In this document: one piece after another, positions 1 to 12,938 of the stretch
How positions within the stretch are numbered: position 1 is the first letter of the stretch
Layout: every line of letters begins with the position of its first letter
Assembly (NCBI GenBank): GCA_025024175.1
Contig: QCXZ01000137.1
Location: 27,891,327-27,955,326 of the forward strand
Length of the DNA stretch: 64,000 nucleotides
Source: Rhyzopertha dominica
Taxonomy: Eukaryota > Arthropoda > Insecta > Coleoptera > Bostrichidae
Reading direction: 5' to 3'
Notes under the pieces: generated by a model
The model's input: the letters and a program-made list of their open reading frames with translations, nothing else
Told to the model about the DNA's origin: nothing
Databases searched by the model: none
Translations under genes and position numbers: made by a program

Positions 1-3000
1 GTTTACGTATTTTCTAACTGGGCCTGGTTTTGCATTCAATTCATTTTTAATGCAAATGTGGGGCGATATAATGTAGATATGTAATTACTAACAATTCTTG
101 TCTCTCTATTTGTGGAGGGTTGACGAGCTTAATAGTAATAATTAATTAATCACACACAATAGTCGTCAAAAAAACACTGTTTAAAACATTAACAAAAAAA
201 GCACTTAAAAAAATGTTTTAAACAGGAGCGTTGTTTTAAACAAGTTTAAAACATTCTGTTTTAAACATTTTATTTTAATCATGCCAACCCTGCTGCAAAC
301 AATGCAACGCCACCGCGGACGTATATTAATCTCCGCGACGCCACTGATGTAATGTCAATGATGACATTAGTTGGCGACGTTCGCGGAGCATCTACATTAT
401 GATCGTTATTATTAGAGAGAAACAGAGAGAGCAAGTCGGGCACGTATGTCTAATCCGAAGGAGACGTATTCTCTGCGGTATTCATCACTGAGTTTCTCAT
501 TAAAACCACAGTTAAAACTAGTTCTTAGACATCGACATCAATTTTCGTGTATCTCGGATAGGTAAAAGGGTATAGATACCTTTAAGAGTGTACAATTTGG
601 TTCACCATGTACATACATAGTTAGATTGGTCATTGGAAATTGATAATTATGCACTTAGCTTTCCGATTTATGTCGGGTAGATCAGTGAAAGGACTAAAAA
701 ATGTTCAATGTTCGATTGCAGTATGGATATTCTTATGTCAGTAGTTCTTACTTGTGTAGCATATAGCAAATTTACAATGGAATGCATTGATTTATTTGTT
801 TATATTAATAAATTGATTTTATTTTTTCAATTCGGTAAATATATTTTGTGATATCTAAGTGAGCAACACATTTGGAGCCGAAAACACAACCTCTAGACAA
901 CTACGTAATATTGGCAACCAAACTTTTAGTAAAATGTGGTCCTTTTCAGCATAGTATTTCAATTGCAAAAAAAAAATCGCGTGCCAAATGTATCAGCTAA
1001 AATTACCGTCACATCTTTTGCGTGGTCTGATTTAATATTCCATTCAGCTCGCTGAAATCAAAATATTTTAGTACAGGCAACGATCCGAGTCACCTACAAA
1101 GGAAAGCCTGCGTTTGAAGGGTTAACAGGACTATCTCAGTAAGGTAACCGACCCAAAGTGAAGGAAACCGTACGTCCTTAGTAAAGCAACTATGTCCTTT
1201 TCAAGACAGTTCAGATGATAGGTCAGAGTATAAACTGATTGAAGCAAGCTTTCCGTTTTCTCGTAAGCAATATGCTATAAATTTTACAAACGGGTTGTAT
1301 GTATCTACGGAAGCCCGAATTCTCTTACTGAGCGACGAGATCCAATCTAAATTTGCCGGCAAATTAGAAGACGTATTTTAATTTATTGCAGTAATAAATT
1401 AAGCACGTTCAGAAATATGAAGCTCAGAGGACTCTAGGATTACGAAGTAAACGGAATACTTCACTAAATCATAAAATATTGGAAGCCCGGGTGTACAATA
1501 TATATTAATTGATGTAATAAAATGTCAGTATCGACAACAAATAATACAAGTAAAGTGGTTACAAAAGTTAATGTTGAAAACTTGTACTTGACGATGAAGT
1601 TGCGTAAAGTGTCTTAATAAACTTCGTTTTTAGTGTAGATTGCGCTTGTATCTTTTGATGTGTCTAAAGACAGCAGTATTATCAACCTTTGTCTTCAAGC
1701 ATTAACTCAAAAAGTCCGAACAGTGTTGGTTGTTTCAATAACATTCTAACGGAAACAATCTTGAATTTATGAAATTGTCAACCGCATAAGGTATATGAAG
1801 AGTCGGGTAGGCAGCTTACTACGTAAGAGATATTATAATGTGCTACACAGTTGTCTTTCAAATCATATAAGTTTATGGTGAAAACAGTGTAAATATGTAT
1901 TCGAGTCTTCTTTTATGCTGCATGAAACATCCAGTAGCAACGCTTTATCAGAACCCTGTGAACGTTTGAAACGACGGGGTAAACTATGACTTTAGTAAAT
2001 TGTAGGCTATGCAAGAATCGCTGTGGCACTTTATAAGGATACTTGGTTATTTACACATTTTATGAAGAGCACCAGGTTCATTTTTGTAATAATATGATTA
2101 ACATGCTATGCTATTTTGAAGAATTTAAAGTAAGAATAAAAAATATCGATTGCTACAAATGTAGTCGTATATTATGTATATGGACACGGTAACAAAAAAA
2201 TTAGGTTTGTTAAGGCTTCATTATACGCAACTTTTTAAAACTCGGTGTAATTTGACGGCTGCCGATGCACCGTTAATGTTGTTTACGTAAAAATGCTTTG
2301 CACAATAATCATGCTGCTCTGTAGTCCACACAAATTTTTTATTTGTTTGGAAATTGGGATTTGTTAAGACAGCAAAACAATGGGTTTAAAAAATATTATA
2401 TAGAACGGTTGTCAAACTATCGAACTATGCAGAGCCGTTTCCTCGCATTTGATATTGAATTTAATATACAATTTTGAATAGCAGGCCCCCTGAAAGAAGT
2501 GTATACGTGCGTATTCGTCCTACACTACTTTTAATACAGAATGATCGTCCCTCTTATCCACATTCGTTAATTTTTACGTTCTTTTAGATCCTGGTTTTCT
2601 AATGTTACATAATTACTTGTGCTTAATATTGAAATACAAGAATAACGAAAACCTGACTTTTGACAGTGAAGCGAATGGATATTCAAGAATAGTTATCTTT
2701 CTAGAAAGTTCAGCATAGGTACAAAGGGATCAAGGATCGAGGCAATAGAGTAAGAGTAAGTTCTGTTAATTATAAATAAGCAGTGGGTGGCAAACAATAA
2801 AGAATAATGTTATTTAATAGTAGGCTATACATGTGATAAATAGGGCTTTTTAATACATATAGTATGACAAAATATTATACAATGTTACAGTTTGTAATAC
2901 TTAGTAGAAGTAAAGGGAAGTAAAGGTTACATTTTATTGTAAATCAGGGTATATTAAACATTATTAAATATATGTATTTGTTTATTGTAAGTATGTACTG

Positions 3001-3165
3001 TATAATATTATTCATTCGCAGCAATAAGGTTTTTTTTATTAAAAAAACAATTTATTTTACAAATGAGAAAGTACAAAGTTCATTTCATACATGCTCATTA
3101 CAATGATTTATAGGTAACCTTCTACATTAATGCTTGAGACTGAGTTGAAAACTTATCAGTTTAAA
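1..3165. other. AT-rich DNA without recognised genes
   Basis: Apart from the palindrome cluster near 178-275 I see no open frame, RNA gene or repeat end that I can support here. Confidence 0.5.
178..275. repeat. cluster of TGTTTTAAACA-like palindromes
   Basis: About five partly overlapping copies of TGTTTTAAACA or TGTTTAAAACA lie within 100 bp, in both orientations, so the stretch can fold on itself. It has no coding potential. It may be the decayed end of a repeat. No function is inferred. Confidence 0.45.
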
Positions 3166-3570
3166 GAATGAATATTGCACTGGAAAACTTTTTTGAATCC
3201 AAAATCAACTACACACAAATGCACATTTAGTAAAAGTAAAGTTGATTACTTAGGCTTTACCATTGACAGGGCAACCGCACAAGTAAAGAAAATGTATTAG
3301 CTATTAGCCGTGAAAACGTGCATATGATTGGTACTACTTAATATTATGATGCCAAATACGTATCTATATAACTTACGCAACAAATTACACTCTTTGTACG
3401 AACTTTTAAAGCAAGATGTCAAATGTATTAAGGACCAACGCCTTCCGTAAATAGCTGTTGATCGAATTAAAAAATAGCACCAGGTGATATTTTAAATCAT
3501 TACAACCTAAATCTCAAGTTAGCTCAAGACACCAGTTTTTATAGTATCGGAGCAGTGATTTCATTCTCAA
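3166..3570 (+). pseudogene. Ty3/gypsy-type reverse transcriptase / RNase H relic
   Basis: Three pieces in different frames resemble consecutive parts of a Ty3/gypsy pol protein. At 3217-3265 the translation reads KCTFSKSKVDYLGFTID, the conserved 'KC.F....V.YLG..I' motif near the end of the RT palm. At about 3350-3420 a piece containing LHSLYELLKQDVK matches the RT/RNase H connection ('..PLY.LL.K.V.'). At about 3495-3560 a piece ending YSIGAVIS matches the start of RNase H ('DAS.YGIGAVLS'), although the catalytic Asp region is changed. In-frame stops and frame changes separate the pieces, and no LTRs were found nearby. It is an old fragment. The family assignment rests on these motifs only. 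Confidence 0.6.
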
Positions 3571-4321
3571 CCTTGTGATAATGGTGCTGTATCACTGCTT
3601 GTTGGGTCATCTTTTGATTTTTTCCATGAAGCATACATTTGGCTTTTTTATATAAAAAGAAGGCATTCCAACTATATCGGGCAGTAAACCTAAAAAAAGT
3701 ATTCTTTTATCATCGATACTAGATTTATCAATAACACTAACAGAAAATGTATTTTTGTTCTTTCTGCGATGTTTAATGTAGTCAAATATTTAATTTACTC
3801 TAAACTCATTGTACTAAATTGTTCCATTCCACATTCTAGAACGAAACATTGTGAGGAATGTATGCTAATAAGCATTATGACGTATTAGCTAGACAATTAT
3901 AAATACGCGGATAAATCAATCGTGAACAACAGGGAATAACTTTAAGTACTGCACAATGTAAAACCCTGTCCCTTTAGCAGGAACTAGTCCTTCTAGCACT
4001 ATGTAAGGAACAAGATAAAGATTAAATAAATTATATTGTATAATTATAATAAGTAAATGTTAAATCCATTAAATTGTTATCTAAATCCATGTGTGTTTTA
4101 TATCACATTTGTTCTGCAGATCCCATTGTTATTTATCTTCTTCAGAACCTAAGTGGTATCTCTTCTAGCGCAACGCAGCACAACGGAAGGTCAAAAGTTG
4201 TGACAATATAATAAATAATCAAAGACAAGTAGTTTGTACTTCAGTCACATTTTCTATGCTGATAAAAATTGTTATTAATGTTAACGACACATCACAAAAC
4301 GTACTACTTAAGGGATAGGTA
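3571..4321. other. unassigned AT-rich interval
   Basis: The first part may contain further decayed pol sequence after the RNase H-like piece, but I cannot follow it. Nothing else is supported. Confidence 0.35.
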
Positions 4322-4663
4322 CAGGGTTTCTATAAATGATTCATACAACGCGGGCATTGATTTCCAAATTCTTAGTGCCGCCTTTTTGTAACCTCTGCCA
4401 AGCTACAATATGCACGGCGATAGTAATTGAAGGTTGCAGATCAATGTCACACCACAGCTCCGAAATGTGAGCTTTCTGCAACGTTAAAGTTAATTATCCC
4501 ACAAAACACTACAGAATATGTTGAAAATACACACTCCCAGGCGTTTTCTCGTATTGAAATATATCAAATAATTCAGAAGTCACTTTCATGAGAGGCGGCA
4601 AATTGATTTAATCGATAATTTCCATATGCGCCCTGGATGCATGAATCATTTATAGAAACCCTG
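4322..4663 (+). mobile_element. mariner-type MITE, copy 1
   Basis: This 342-bp element has perfect 23-bp terminal inverted repeats starting CAGGGTTTCTATAAATGA (4322-4344 and 4641-4663). It is flanked by TA on both sides (4320-4321 and 4664-4665), as expected for Tc1/mariner insertion. It has no coding capacity. The subterminal word GCGCCCTGGATGCATGAA at the right end and the GTGCCGCCTTTTTGT word near the left are shared with three other copies in the window. Confidence 0.85.
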
Positions 4664-4665
4664 TA

Positions 4666-5435
4666 CAAAGATTTTGTCCCATTAATTAGCCTAATTATTC
4701 AATAAATGGAAAACGTAAAGCCTCATTACAATAACTAAAATAAACCTTATTTCGCGCAAGCATGCTTAGTGGAGAGACATCTAGTTGTAACATCTTCAAA
4801 CCCTACGTCCAAAATTATTGCTTGAATTGCATGTAAACAAGATCGCACTTTTGGTGTCCACGCCTAAATACAAGCATGGAAAACGTTTGTAATAACTGCT
4901 GAACTTCTAAAAGCTTACAACAAATATTAGTTTAAATCCTGCTTTATCTATTAGTTCGTATCCTCAGGTACGTTTTACACCTACGTTTGGTCAGCATTCG
5001 GTATATTTTGCACCACCTTACCCCAGGGAGCTTAGCTTTACAGAGTTGAAATTGGCCTCAGTATGCGTCAACTACGCCGCGTTTCAAGAGATACTTTAAC
5101 CAGCGTCAATCTTTGTTTTGCTTTTTGTTTTGGATTTAACTAAATTCCTGAAATGATGACAGTGAAACTACGCCTATGTCCGTGGTTCAGAGTTGCTACA
5201 GTTTGATGACGGTATAAGTAACAATCAGTAGGGCCACTAAGCTTAGTTTTTATTCCAGTTTTTTTAAAGTGAGTGAGACCGAAGCTGTTCTTCTAAAATG
5301 GAAGATAAAAATAAAATTTTGTTTAGCGACATTTAGCGGGATATTCTTAAAGGAGCGCCAAGGCCGCGATGTTTGTTTTAAAGATGCGTACGTAATATCA
5401 ATGAAATGATGAATATAGTGTCTTTACTGAACGTC
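4666..5435. other. unassigned interval
   Basis: I see no gene, RNA or repeat structure that I can support here. Confidence 0.4.
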
Positions 5436-6040
5436 TTTGGAAATTGAGAGCCGAGACGAAGACAAAGCTACTATAACTACCACTACTACAAGACGAAAGC
5501 GGTCACAGAAAAGCGATTGCAGTAGAATTACAAGACGTTTGAAGCTTTGTGCGTACCATTTGACATTTGCATTACGATAAATCGTTTGACATTTAGAAGC
5601 GTTGGATGCGTAGGATAAAGTTTTCGAATGTAGTAGCCGAAAATAGCTATTTATGTAACAAGGCAGTAAAGTGGCACTTTATCGAGCAAGTTTGGAGATT
5701 GAGAGCCGAGGCGAAGAAGAGGCGAGTAATTAGACGAGTTCGATAAAGACACCTTACTGGCGTGTTGCACACAACGTTTTTCTGCTACTACTATTACTTC
5801 CATTTGAAGTGTTTAGAAGGTCTGGACTCACACTTTAAAAAGTACAAGACGTTTGAGGTTTTGTGTGTAACATTTGACATTTGCATTACGATAAATTGTT
5901 TGATTGACATTTAGGAGCGTTAGCTTAGTTACCAGTCAGGTAAAGTATTTCACAGCCTAGACAGGTAGTAAAGAGCCACTTTCTTGCGTTGGATGAGTAG
6001 GATAAAGTTGTATTTTTGAACGCAGTAGCGGAAAAATATA
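5436..6040 (+). repeat. diverged direct duplication
   Basis: Two consecutive segments (about 5436-5650 and 5693-6040) share GAGAGCCGAG followed by CGAAG, then ACAAGACGTTTGA, then CATTTGACATTTGCATTACG, then GCGTTGGATG followed by GTAGGATAAAGTT, then GTAGC-GAAAA, all in the same order. The second has extra sequence inserted between blocks. It is an old tandem duplication or two copies of one repeat. No open frame is conserved between the copies. Confidence 0.65.
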
Positions 6041-6253
6041 TTATAATCCTCCAAAACTTCTATCAAACCAACTTAAACAAAACTATTAAATAACTAGAAG
6101 TGTTAGAAAAAGGTTTGTATAAATATTATGCTAACCCTACGGAGCCTCACAGGGCGACTAAATTAATAGGTAAAAACTGCTAATGACGGCGAGGTTATTA
6201 CATGTAGTTACCACACCTTTCTGTACCTATGCGTTTAGCAAGGATTTATTCTA

Positions 6254-6568
6254 CAGGGTTTCTATAAATGATTCATGCAACGCGGGTGGCGTTATTTCTG
6301 AAATTCTTTGTGCCGCCTTTTTGTAACTGCTGCCAAGCTATAATATGCACGGCGATAGTACTGAAGGTTGCAGATCAATGTCACACTATGGTGTGAGCTT
6401 TCTGCAACCCTAAAGTTAATTATCCCACAAAACGCCCAGGCGTTTTCTCATATAAAGTTATATCAAATAATAATATATCAAGTATACGTCACTTTTCTGA
6501 GAAGCGGCAAATTGATTTAATCGATAATTTCCATAAGCGCCCTGGATGCATGAATCATAGAATCCCGG
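6254..6568 (+). mobile_element. mariner-type MITE, copy 2
   Basis: This 315-bp copy has the same left TIR as the 4.3-kb copy (CAGGGTTTCTATAAATGA), the same internal blocks and the GCGCCCTGGATGCATGAA word. The right end is degraded (an 8-bp loss and substitutions in the terminal repeat). TA lies on both sides (6252-6253, 6569-6570). It is non-coding. Confidence 0.8.
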
Positions 6569-6570
6569 TA

Positions 6571-7520
6571 TTTATTTGTTCAATATGTGTTAATTTTAAC
6601 TTCAATATAACAATAACTCTATTTGTTAAAAAAAAACGAATTTAGTTTGGTAAACGGAAATATAATAAAAATATGCTTATTGTATAGAACAAATATAAAA
6701 TCAGTATAAAGTTATTAGATGTTTCGTACATGAAAAATGTTTTATTACTTATAGTTATCTGAATATTACTTATCATACAACGCATTGCATATTAATTATA
6801 ATCATATAATATGTATATGTAGCAGTGTACCAACGTTTGCATCTAGTCTAGGTAGTAGATAGCAAACATGCTCAAATCTAAAGGCCATCTCACGTAAGCC
6901 TTTTTCCTCAACCTTTTTCTTTCCCGCATCTTGTATATAGGGCACAATTTATAGTAAGGGCTCAGACAGGCAGAATGCCTAAACAAACTTCCCAAAAATA
7001 TTCACCGGATTAACGTACTGGTGGGTTATGTGAAATTTTATGTTACGGAAAAAGCCTGTGTCGTTGAGAATAAAGCAGCGGAACGGAAATCCATAGAACC
7101 AAAATGTTATATGGGTGAAGCAACTGCCGAAAGTGTTTCACGCCCCAGTTTATCTACACGTATAAAAACAGTTTGCGGATNNAACGCGAACGTGCACGTC
7201 GTTTGTCGGCACAGGACTTGTTAAACAAATTCGGGAAATGGTTAATGCAGGAGCAAATTGTGCATGAGGCAGCCGCAAATAGATGATTGTTTGGGACAGA
7301 AAGGGAAGCTGTCAACAAAACAAAAACCTTATTTCTCATGGCGGTGGAAAACAGAGTTGCAACGGTTTGCCACAATTGGGTATTTGCCATATATTTATAT
7401 TTTATTAAATTGCATATTAATAGGTAGCATCTAATCCACAAAACAGCTGTGACAGCTTATAAATTCGAAAAAATGGATCGTAAGATGTATTTTTAATATT
7501 AAAAATGTGAATATTTAAAG
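6571..7520. other. unassigned interval
   Basis: It contains a 2-N ambiguity near 7181. Short open frames on both strands around 7.02-7.44 kb show no recognisable domain and overlap one another, so none is called. Confidence 0.4.
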
Positions 7521-7522
7521 GG

Positions 7523-8541
7523 ACCGCCAAAACGCGAACATATTGGCCGTGACGTCAGGTGTCTTGTAAATGGCCGCTTGTTTACATCTGGGGTCAGAGC
7601 GTCACGCATCAGCCTCAGCCCGTCAATTTATCAGTTTGTTGTTTGCGTTCCTTTTGTGACAAGCGAATTAAAATACGCCAAGAAAAAGTGAAATACTTAT
7701 GAGTTATGACTTCTGAAGGCATGTTCATTGTTGTGGAATTTGTGTACAGCGACGAGCGGTTCAACGCGGCGGAGATGAGGAACGTAAAAGCAAAAGCAAT
7801 AGCATAACTGAACTCTTTATCAAATTGACGTAGCATTGATAATTTGATCACAGTGGGTTGTTGGAAACATACTATTTGTAAACATAAAAATGTAAGAATC
7901 AAAAACGTACCCTAAACTTAACATTTATTCTAGGGGTCAGAATAAACATAAATTGCCATTTATTTTCTGGGTTCTTGCGGCTCGTTTTCGGTCTGGCTAA
8001 CACTTGAATATATGGGGAACAACGTCGTTCTTTATTATAACATTTCCCTCTATCAACTTAAAACGCATATAATTTTTCATATCCTCTTCAAGCTATAACA
8101 AAANGGAAACTGAATGGTAAACACTTACAACCCCAAAAAGAATAATAAAACTTACAGTAAGAATTAAGATGATCTTCACAACAGAAAAATAAACTTTGCG
8201 ATTTCGGCATATCTCGTCTAGGGGCCTTAATCAACTTTTTCATACGTTGATAATCTCGAGGAACGGTTACAAAAATTTTGTTAGCTGTACTGACTGAAGT
8301 ACTTTTATAACCATGTACAAAACAACACTTGTTTTGTTTTCCATACACAATAGATGCTTGTGAAACTACACATATCACTTTTTGGTGCAACCTCTTACAC
8401 CGTCCTTTCAATAAACACCACACAAAAGCTTTTCCAATACAAGAATGATACTACACCATTAAACAGCACGCTCCTCGGCAATGTTTACAAGACACTTGAC
8501 GTCACGAGTTGAATAACCTTGGATAGAAGCGTTTTGGCGGT
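7523..8541 (-). mobile_element. short THAP-containing TIR element (putative P-like deletion derivative)
   Basis: A 13-bp inverted repeat, ACCGCCAAAACGC (7523-7535 and 8529-8541), encloses 1,019 bp. A second, 22-bp inverted repeat containing TGACGTCA lies just inside (7549-7570 and 8484-8505, one mismatch). The layout of a terminal plus a subterminal repeat with TGACGTCA resembles the complete P-type element at 24.8-29.8 kb. A THAP-like exon lies near the right end on the minus strand, as it does there. No clear 8-bp target duplication is visible, so the exact ends may lie slightly further out. Confidence 0.6.
8156..8423 (-). pseudogene. THAP-domain exon of the short element
   Basis: The minus-strand frame contains a THAP-like domain: a CCFVHGYKS start where a C-x2-C pair is expected, IFVTVP in place of the 'F.FP' strand, a basic KAPRRD segment, and FCCEDHL as the C-x2-H-[FL] end. 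THAP fingers are C2CH DNA-binding domains at the N terminus of P-type transposases. Here the second cysteine of the first pair appears as histidine. A GTAAGT splice donor begins at 8155, right after the domain, as expected for a first coding exon. No RNase H-like transposase core is present in the remaining 600 bp, so the gene is truncated. There is one N within the intronic part. Confidence 0.55.
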
Positions 8542-8924
8542 GACTCCTAAGATTCGAATTTCAGACCTGAAATTCTCTACCTACAAATATTTTTTTGCTT
8601 TTTTTTAACATGGCGTACGATATATATGCACTTCAAGATTCATTTTACATAATTTTCAAAAAAAGTGATAATACCCAATTAAATTGTAGGCGATTTAGTT
8701 CTACTAGTGAGCAAAACAAATATTCTCGAAATTACGATGAAGTATTAAGTATTGCAATAACTAGCAAGACGTTGACTGGTATTACACTTAAAACTTTTCT
8801 TGCGAGTCTGTTATTATATTTTACAGACAATTCTTGCTTATTATTCCTTTTACCTACCTATTAAATTATAGATTACAAAATTAAAATATTATCTGTATTG
8901 CTTCTTTTTTGTGCAACTCCTTCT

Positions 8925-9306
8925 AGTGTATGGTTTTGTAGATTTCATGGAACTAGGTTCCAAAATGATAACTACTTATTTGATTGTTTAGCTACGTTTC
9001 GGCCCTTCTTGTTGGGCCTTCTTCAGGCGTGTTGCTCTTATTTGGTTTGTCTGAATGTTCTGTCATTAAGTACATGTCACATTTTAAAAACGTATACATA
9101 TTTAAAATACATTTACAAATATATGTTAAAATCTATTTTGAAATTTTGGTTTACAAGCATGGTTATGGTATAAGTGTGAATAGTTAAGGTATTTACACTT
9201 ATACCATAACCATGTTTGTGAACCAAAATTTTAAAGCAAATTTTGACATTTGTTTGTAAATGTATTGTAAATATGTATATGTCCCACGAAATCTACAAAA
9301 CCATTA
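8925..9306. repeat. large hairpin resembling Penelope terminal sequence
   Basis: The outer ends match as an inverted repeat (ATGGTTTTGTAGATTTC at about 8931-8947 against its complement near 9288-9304). Inner arms pair around the centre: TATACCATAACCATG on one side and CATGGTTATGGTATAAGTGT on the other, near 9158-9230. The left arm also has a 100-bp segment, missing from the right arm, with a CUGANGA-hairpin-GAAA arrangement on the minus strand (8994-9026). Similar motifs lie beside the Penelope-like relics elsewhere in the window, so I infer a solo or collapsed terminal repeat of such an element. Confidence 0.55.
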
Positions 9307-10773
9307 AAATATTATATTCTGCATTAGTTGTCGTACAACTTTAACGTTACGTCGTCAATTAGTGTGGAGTCATTTGCCTACATTGTTACAAAGTGTATCG
9401 GTTGGATGAAAAGCAAGTTTGGACTGACAATGAACATTGACAAATAACTAGTCATATTTCGTGCGTAGTACCGTGTAGTGTTGGTAATAGTTTATTCCAA
9501 TGTAAACAGGCCTTACGTTTTACCATAGATTATTATTATTCGTTTGTTAACGAGAAGCTCTGTACATAATATAATTACAGTGGTATTTAGTTGAATCACA
9601 AATAGGGAATTGAAATTATACAGTTAAATACAATACACGTCACAGTTCAACATTGAACATGGTTTCTTCAATACACTAATTCACGCTCAGCTAACAGTTC
9701 AAATTTGGAAAAAAAATCTACATTACCAGAAATACAGTTATAGCTAGCTAATGTATGAATTTTGCAAATAATTCGTATTAGAAATATGTATATATAATAA
9801 TAGAACATTTATGACATTACAATATATAGAGACCTTAAAACTAACAGATTAAAGTGCATAAAGCACGCTTTGTATTAATGTCTACGCTTATTCAGATTAT
9901 CTAAACCAATATAAGCCTTACACAATTTAGCAGAATGACGGATATCATAAGTTATTTCATATTAAATAAATTTTACGAACCTATTCTGTTCAGATTCAAT
10001 TCTGTCTATATGAGCTTTACAAAACAGAAGCTATAATGTATGGTTCCATATTCCAAAATTGACCGCATCAGACCGACAAAGAGATCACCGATAGTTTTGA
10101 ATCTCAGAATCTTTGAAATACCTTTTTATACAGTCAAGAGCTCTGTTACATATTATATTTTGCAGGTAAGAGACATATGCAATACTGATATTGTGTTTAC
10201 AAAGTAATCTCCAGTGAGAGAAAGTGCAGTAGTCTGCAAAAGGTTTTCTAGCTTGTACTTTTTATACGCAAGTTTTAGTAATTCTAAATATGTCAATTTT
10301 AAACCCTTTGGGATGTGTTCTTTGTGCATCTTTGAGTTTAAAATGTATATATAACTAATATGTAGTACTGATTATAAAAGAAAAATAATCAACCGCAATA
10401 TCCAAATTGTCAAGACCTAAAAGATCTTCCAATCAACAATGAACAGATAAGCAGACAATATCAATATAAGGAACGCATGTAAAGCTATACCTAGTGACAT
10501 AGGTCAAATTCATTGATAATTTTGCACATAAAGTTTCAGTTTACAATAAATGATGGATGATTTTTAAATCAAATCATTATGCTGTAAGCTGTATGTATAC
10601 GAAGTCATCTCATACAATTTCTTCCTTGGTTCCCAAAAAGTACTAATCCGGCATTAGCTTCAGAGGTCTCCAAAGGACACCAATAATAATATCACTATAT
10701 ATCGATGCCATTCTAGCAACATTATTTTAATATGTCTAGACCACAGTTAGTAAGGAAATAAACAGGTAGAGGC
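9307..10773. other. unassigned AT-rich interval
   Basis: I found no supported gene or repeat. Confidence 0.4.
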
Positions 10774-10970
10774 CATGATACTAAGGCTAATAAGATATGC
10801 TTACGAGCAGCCGGCAACGTTGGTGAATGATGTCAATCCATCACTAGGGCGATAAGTATCCTAGATTAGTACATTTTTTGACATTTTACAAAATAGGTCT
10901 GACGTCATGCGTCAACGGGGCAGCAATGCGTTCGCCTAGTAAGCATATCTGGTTAGTCTTAAGTATCATG
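10774..10970. mobile_element. small inverted-repeat element (MITE-like)
   Basis: The two ends are imperfect inverted repeats: CATGATACT followed by AAG-CTAA and AGATATGCTTAC at 10774-10805, and its complement at about 10937-10970. Inner sequence carrying a TGATGTCA/TGACGTCA word is also roughly mirrored. The outer limit is uncertain by 10-15 bp. It is non-coding and the superfamily was not determined. Confidence 0.5.
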
Positions 10971-12936
10971 AATAGAGGCGGTAGTTAACTTTGAGCTAAA
11001 TGAATGTGACAAAGATTAATCATTCAAATTATTTTTATTTCACTGGGCTCCTGTTTTTTACTTGATTTTCAAATGGGGTGAAACGTTTATTAGGAAATCG
11101 GCAATGTAGGTCTCTGTACTTACCGACCGTACTACCCTAGGACAAGTTGTCGTCCTAGGTACGTCGTATTTGAGTATTTAAATTTAGGATAATTTACGAG
11201 TATTGTTGTTCCGTAATATCACGATTCTCTATGTAGTCATCATACTACCCACCAAAACAATTGAATGAAGCACGATTAGCGAAATGATGCGCACGCTTAA
11301 AAAGGAGGCTACCTTACATGTTTAGTACTTTTTGGAATACATTAACTAACTAAAGTAACCATAATTGCACAAGAGGATACTTCCTGCAGATAGCAATGAA
11401 ACACAATTTGGTTGTAAAACGCCACCAAAACCTACTCGAAGTGCTTTTATATAAAACAATACGGTGTAATTCGTATTCTATAAAAAGCGGTTTTCTCACT
11501 CCCGTATCCCGTAAGTAGCTGATTTTGCCCTAAACGAAGTGTTTACAAAATAAAAGAACAGACATTAACAAAAAATTCATCCCGCTGACGGAAAGCTGTT
11601 TTACCGCCGTCATCATCCCGAAAATTGAAAAAGTTCCAATCTGCTTAATAAAGTACGATGTGAATAAATGCGCGGAAGTTTATAAACAACACAGTTGGGG
11701 AACGCTACCACCAACTTTAAACACAAAAACCGTAGCTGACGTTCGCCTTGAAAGCTCAGAGGAATGGGGTTGTTTACGACGTTCTGTACTTTGCGGTTTA
11801 TGGTACCTTGTGCGACTCGAACTGCGAAATCTAACGAAAAGCAAAAAGCATTTGTACTTACAGATTATTAATCTTGGCGGCTTGCAGTGTTATAATTTAG
11901 GGTAGGCAGTTTACAATTCAGTATTAATGGTAACGAAGATAGTTGCCTTTAAGGAAATGCTTTTGACACCGGATTATGCTTTTCGATGTTTTCATGTCGA
12001 TAAGAAATGCCAAGTGTAATGTAACTTTACTGGTTATTTCATAAAAAGAACGTTAATTGGCTTGCGTTTCTAAAAACAGACCAAATATTTGATCAAGTCA
12101 TTGATTAAGCCTCGAAACACAGTATAATGTTCTATAGATATAACTTAAGTCGATTATTTGGTTTCGTCCTTTTGCGGTTTGACCTTTTTCAAATCTTTTA
12201 TTCATTTTGCTTACCGTCAACTGTGACGTTCAACACCTCAGAAGTAATACGTCCCTATAGAAACGTTGACACAAATTAAGAGTGTACAGGAAGTATTCAG
12301 GCAATCCACATTTGTCGCGGTATATAAGAGAATATTCTGCAACAACCAATGTACATATACAATGTACATATGTAGGAGTACAATGTATGTACAACACACA
12401 TTTATGCGAAGAAGTCTTCTCTGTTGTTAAATGTTTAAGTGAGATTAGGTGTCCAGGCTATATTTGCTACTTTCTTTAGAATTCAGTTGTGGAAACACAA
12501 CTCTAGCTAGATTAATAAAGCAGAGTGAAATGTTTTGCAAATACTTTTTGTGTTGATAAAATTGTAGTTGACAATTTTTGTTGAGTGGGCGAATATCTTA
12601 TATGTATTTTGATGACCTTTACTTTGCTAAAGCTTCTTTTACCACAAGCTCCTGTGATGGCTAATGACAAGAATATTCTTTCTAGTAGAGGTACAAATTT
12701 CGCCGGCTACGTGCGATTTATTAGTTTCCTTATGCGTCGATTTGGAGCCCTTTCACTTTGTTCACCCGGGGCAAGCATCTCGTTTGCCTCACCCTTGGCA
12801 GGACCTGTCTTTAACTATATGCTTAACTTTAAACTAATGAAGCCTTGGTTCCGTGGTATAAAAGAACACATTTATGAATTTATAACCGTCTGGTATAATG
12901 AGGTACAAGCTTGGAAAATCTAAACGGAATGTTAAC
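10971..12936. other. unassigned interval
   Basis: There is a small hairpin at 11136-11161 (CCTAGGAC and GTCCTAGG around a short loop) and short inverted words with GTACATA near 12350-12390. Nothing coding is supported. Confidence 0.4.
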
Positions 12937-12938
12937 TA

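Noticed and set aside
12585..12923. 112-codon open frame
   Set aside because: It does not start with ATG (GTG at 12585) and no domain is visible.
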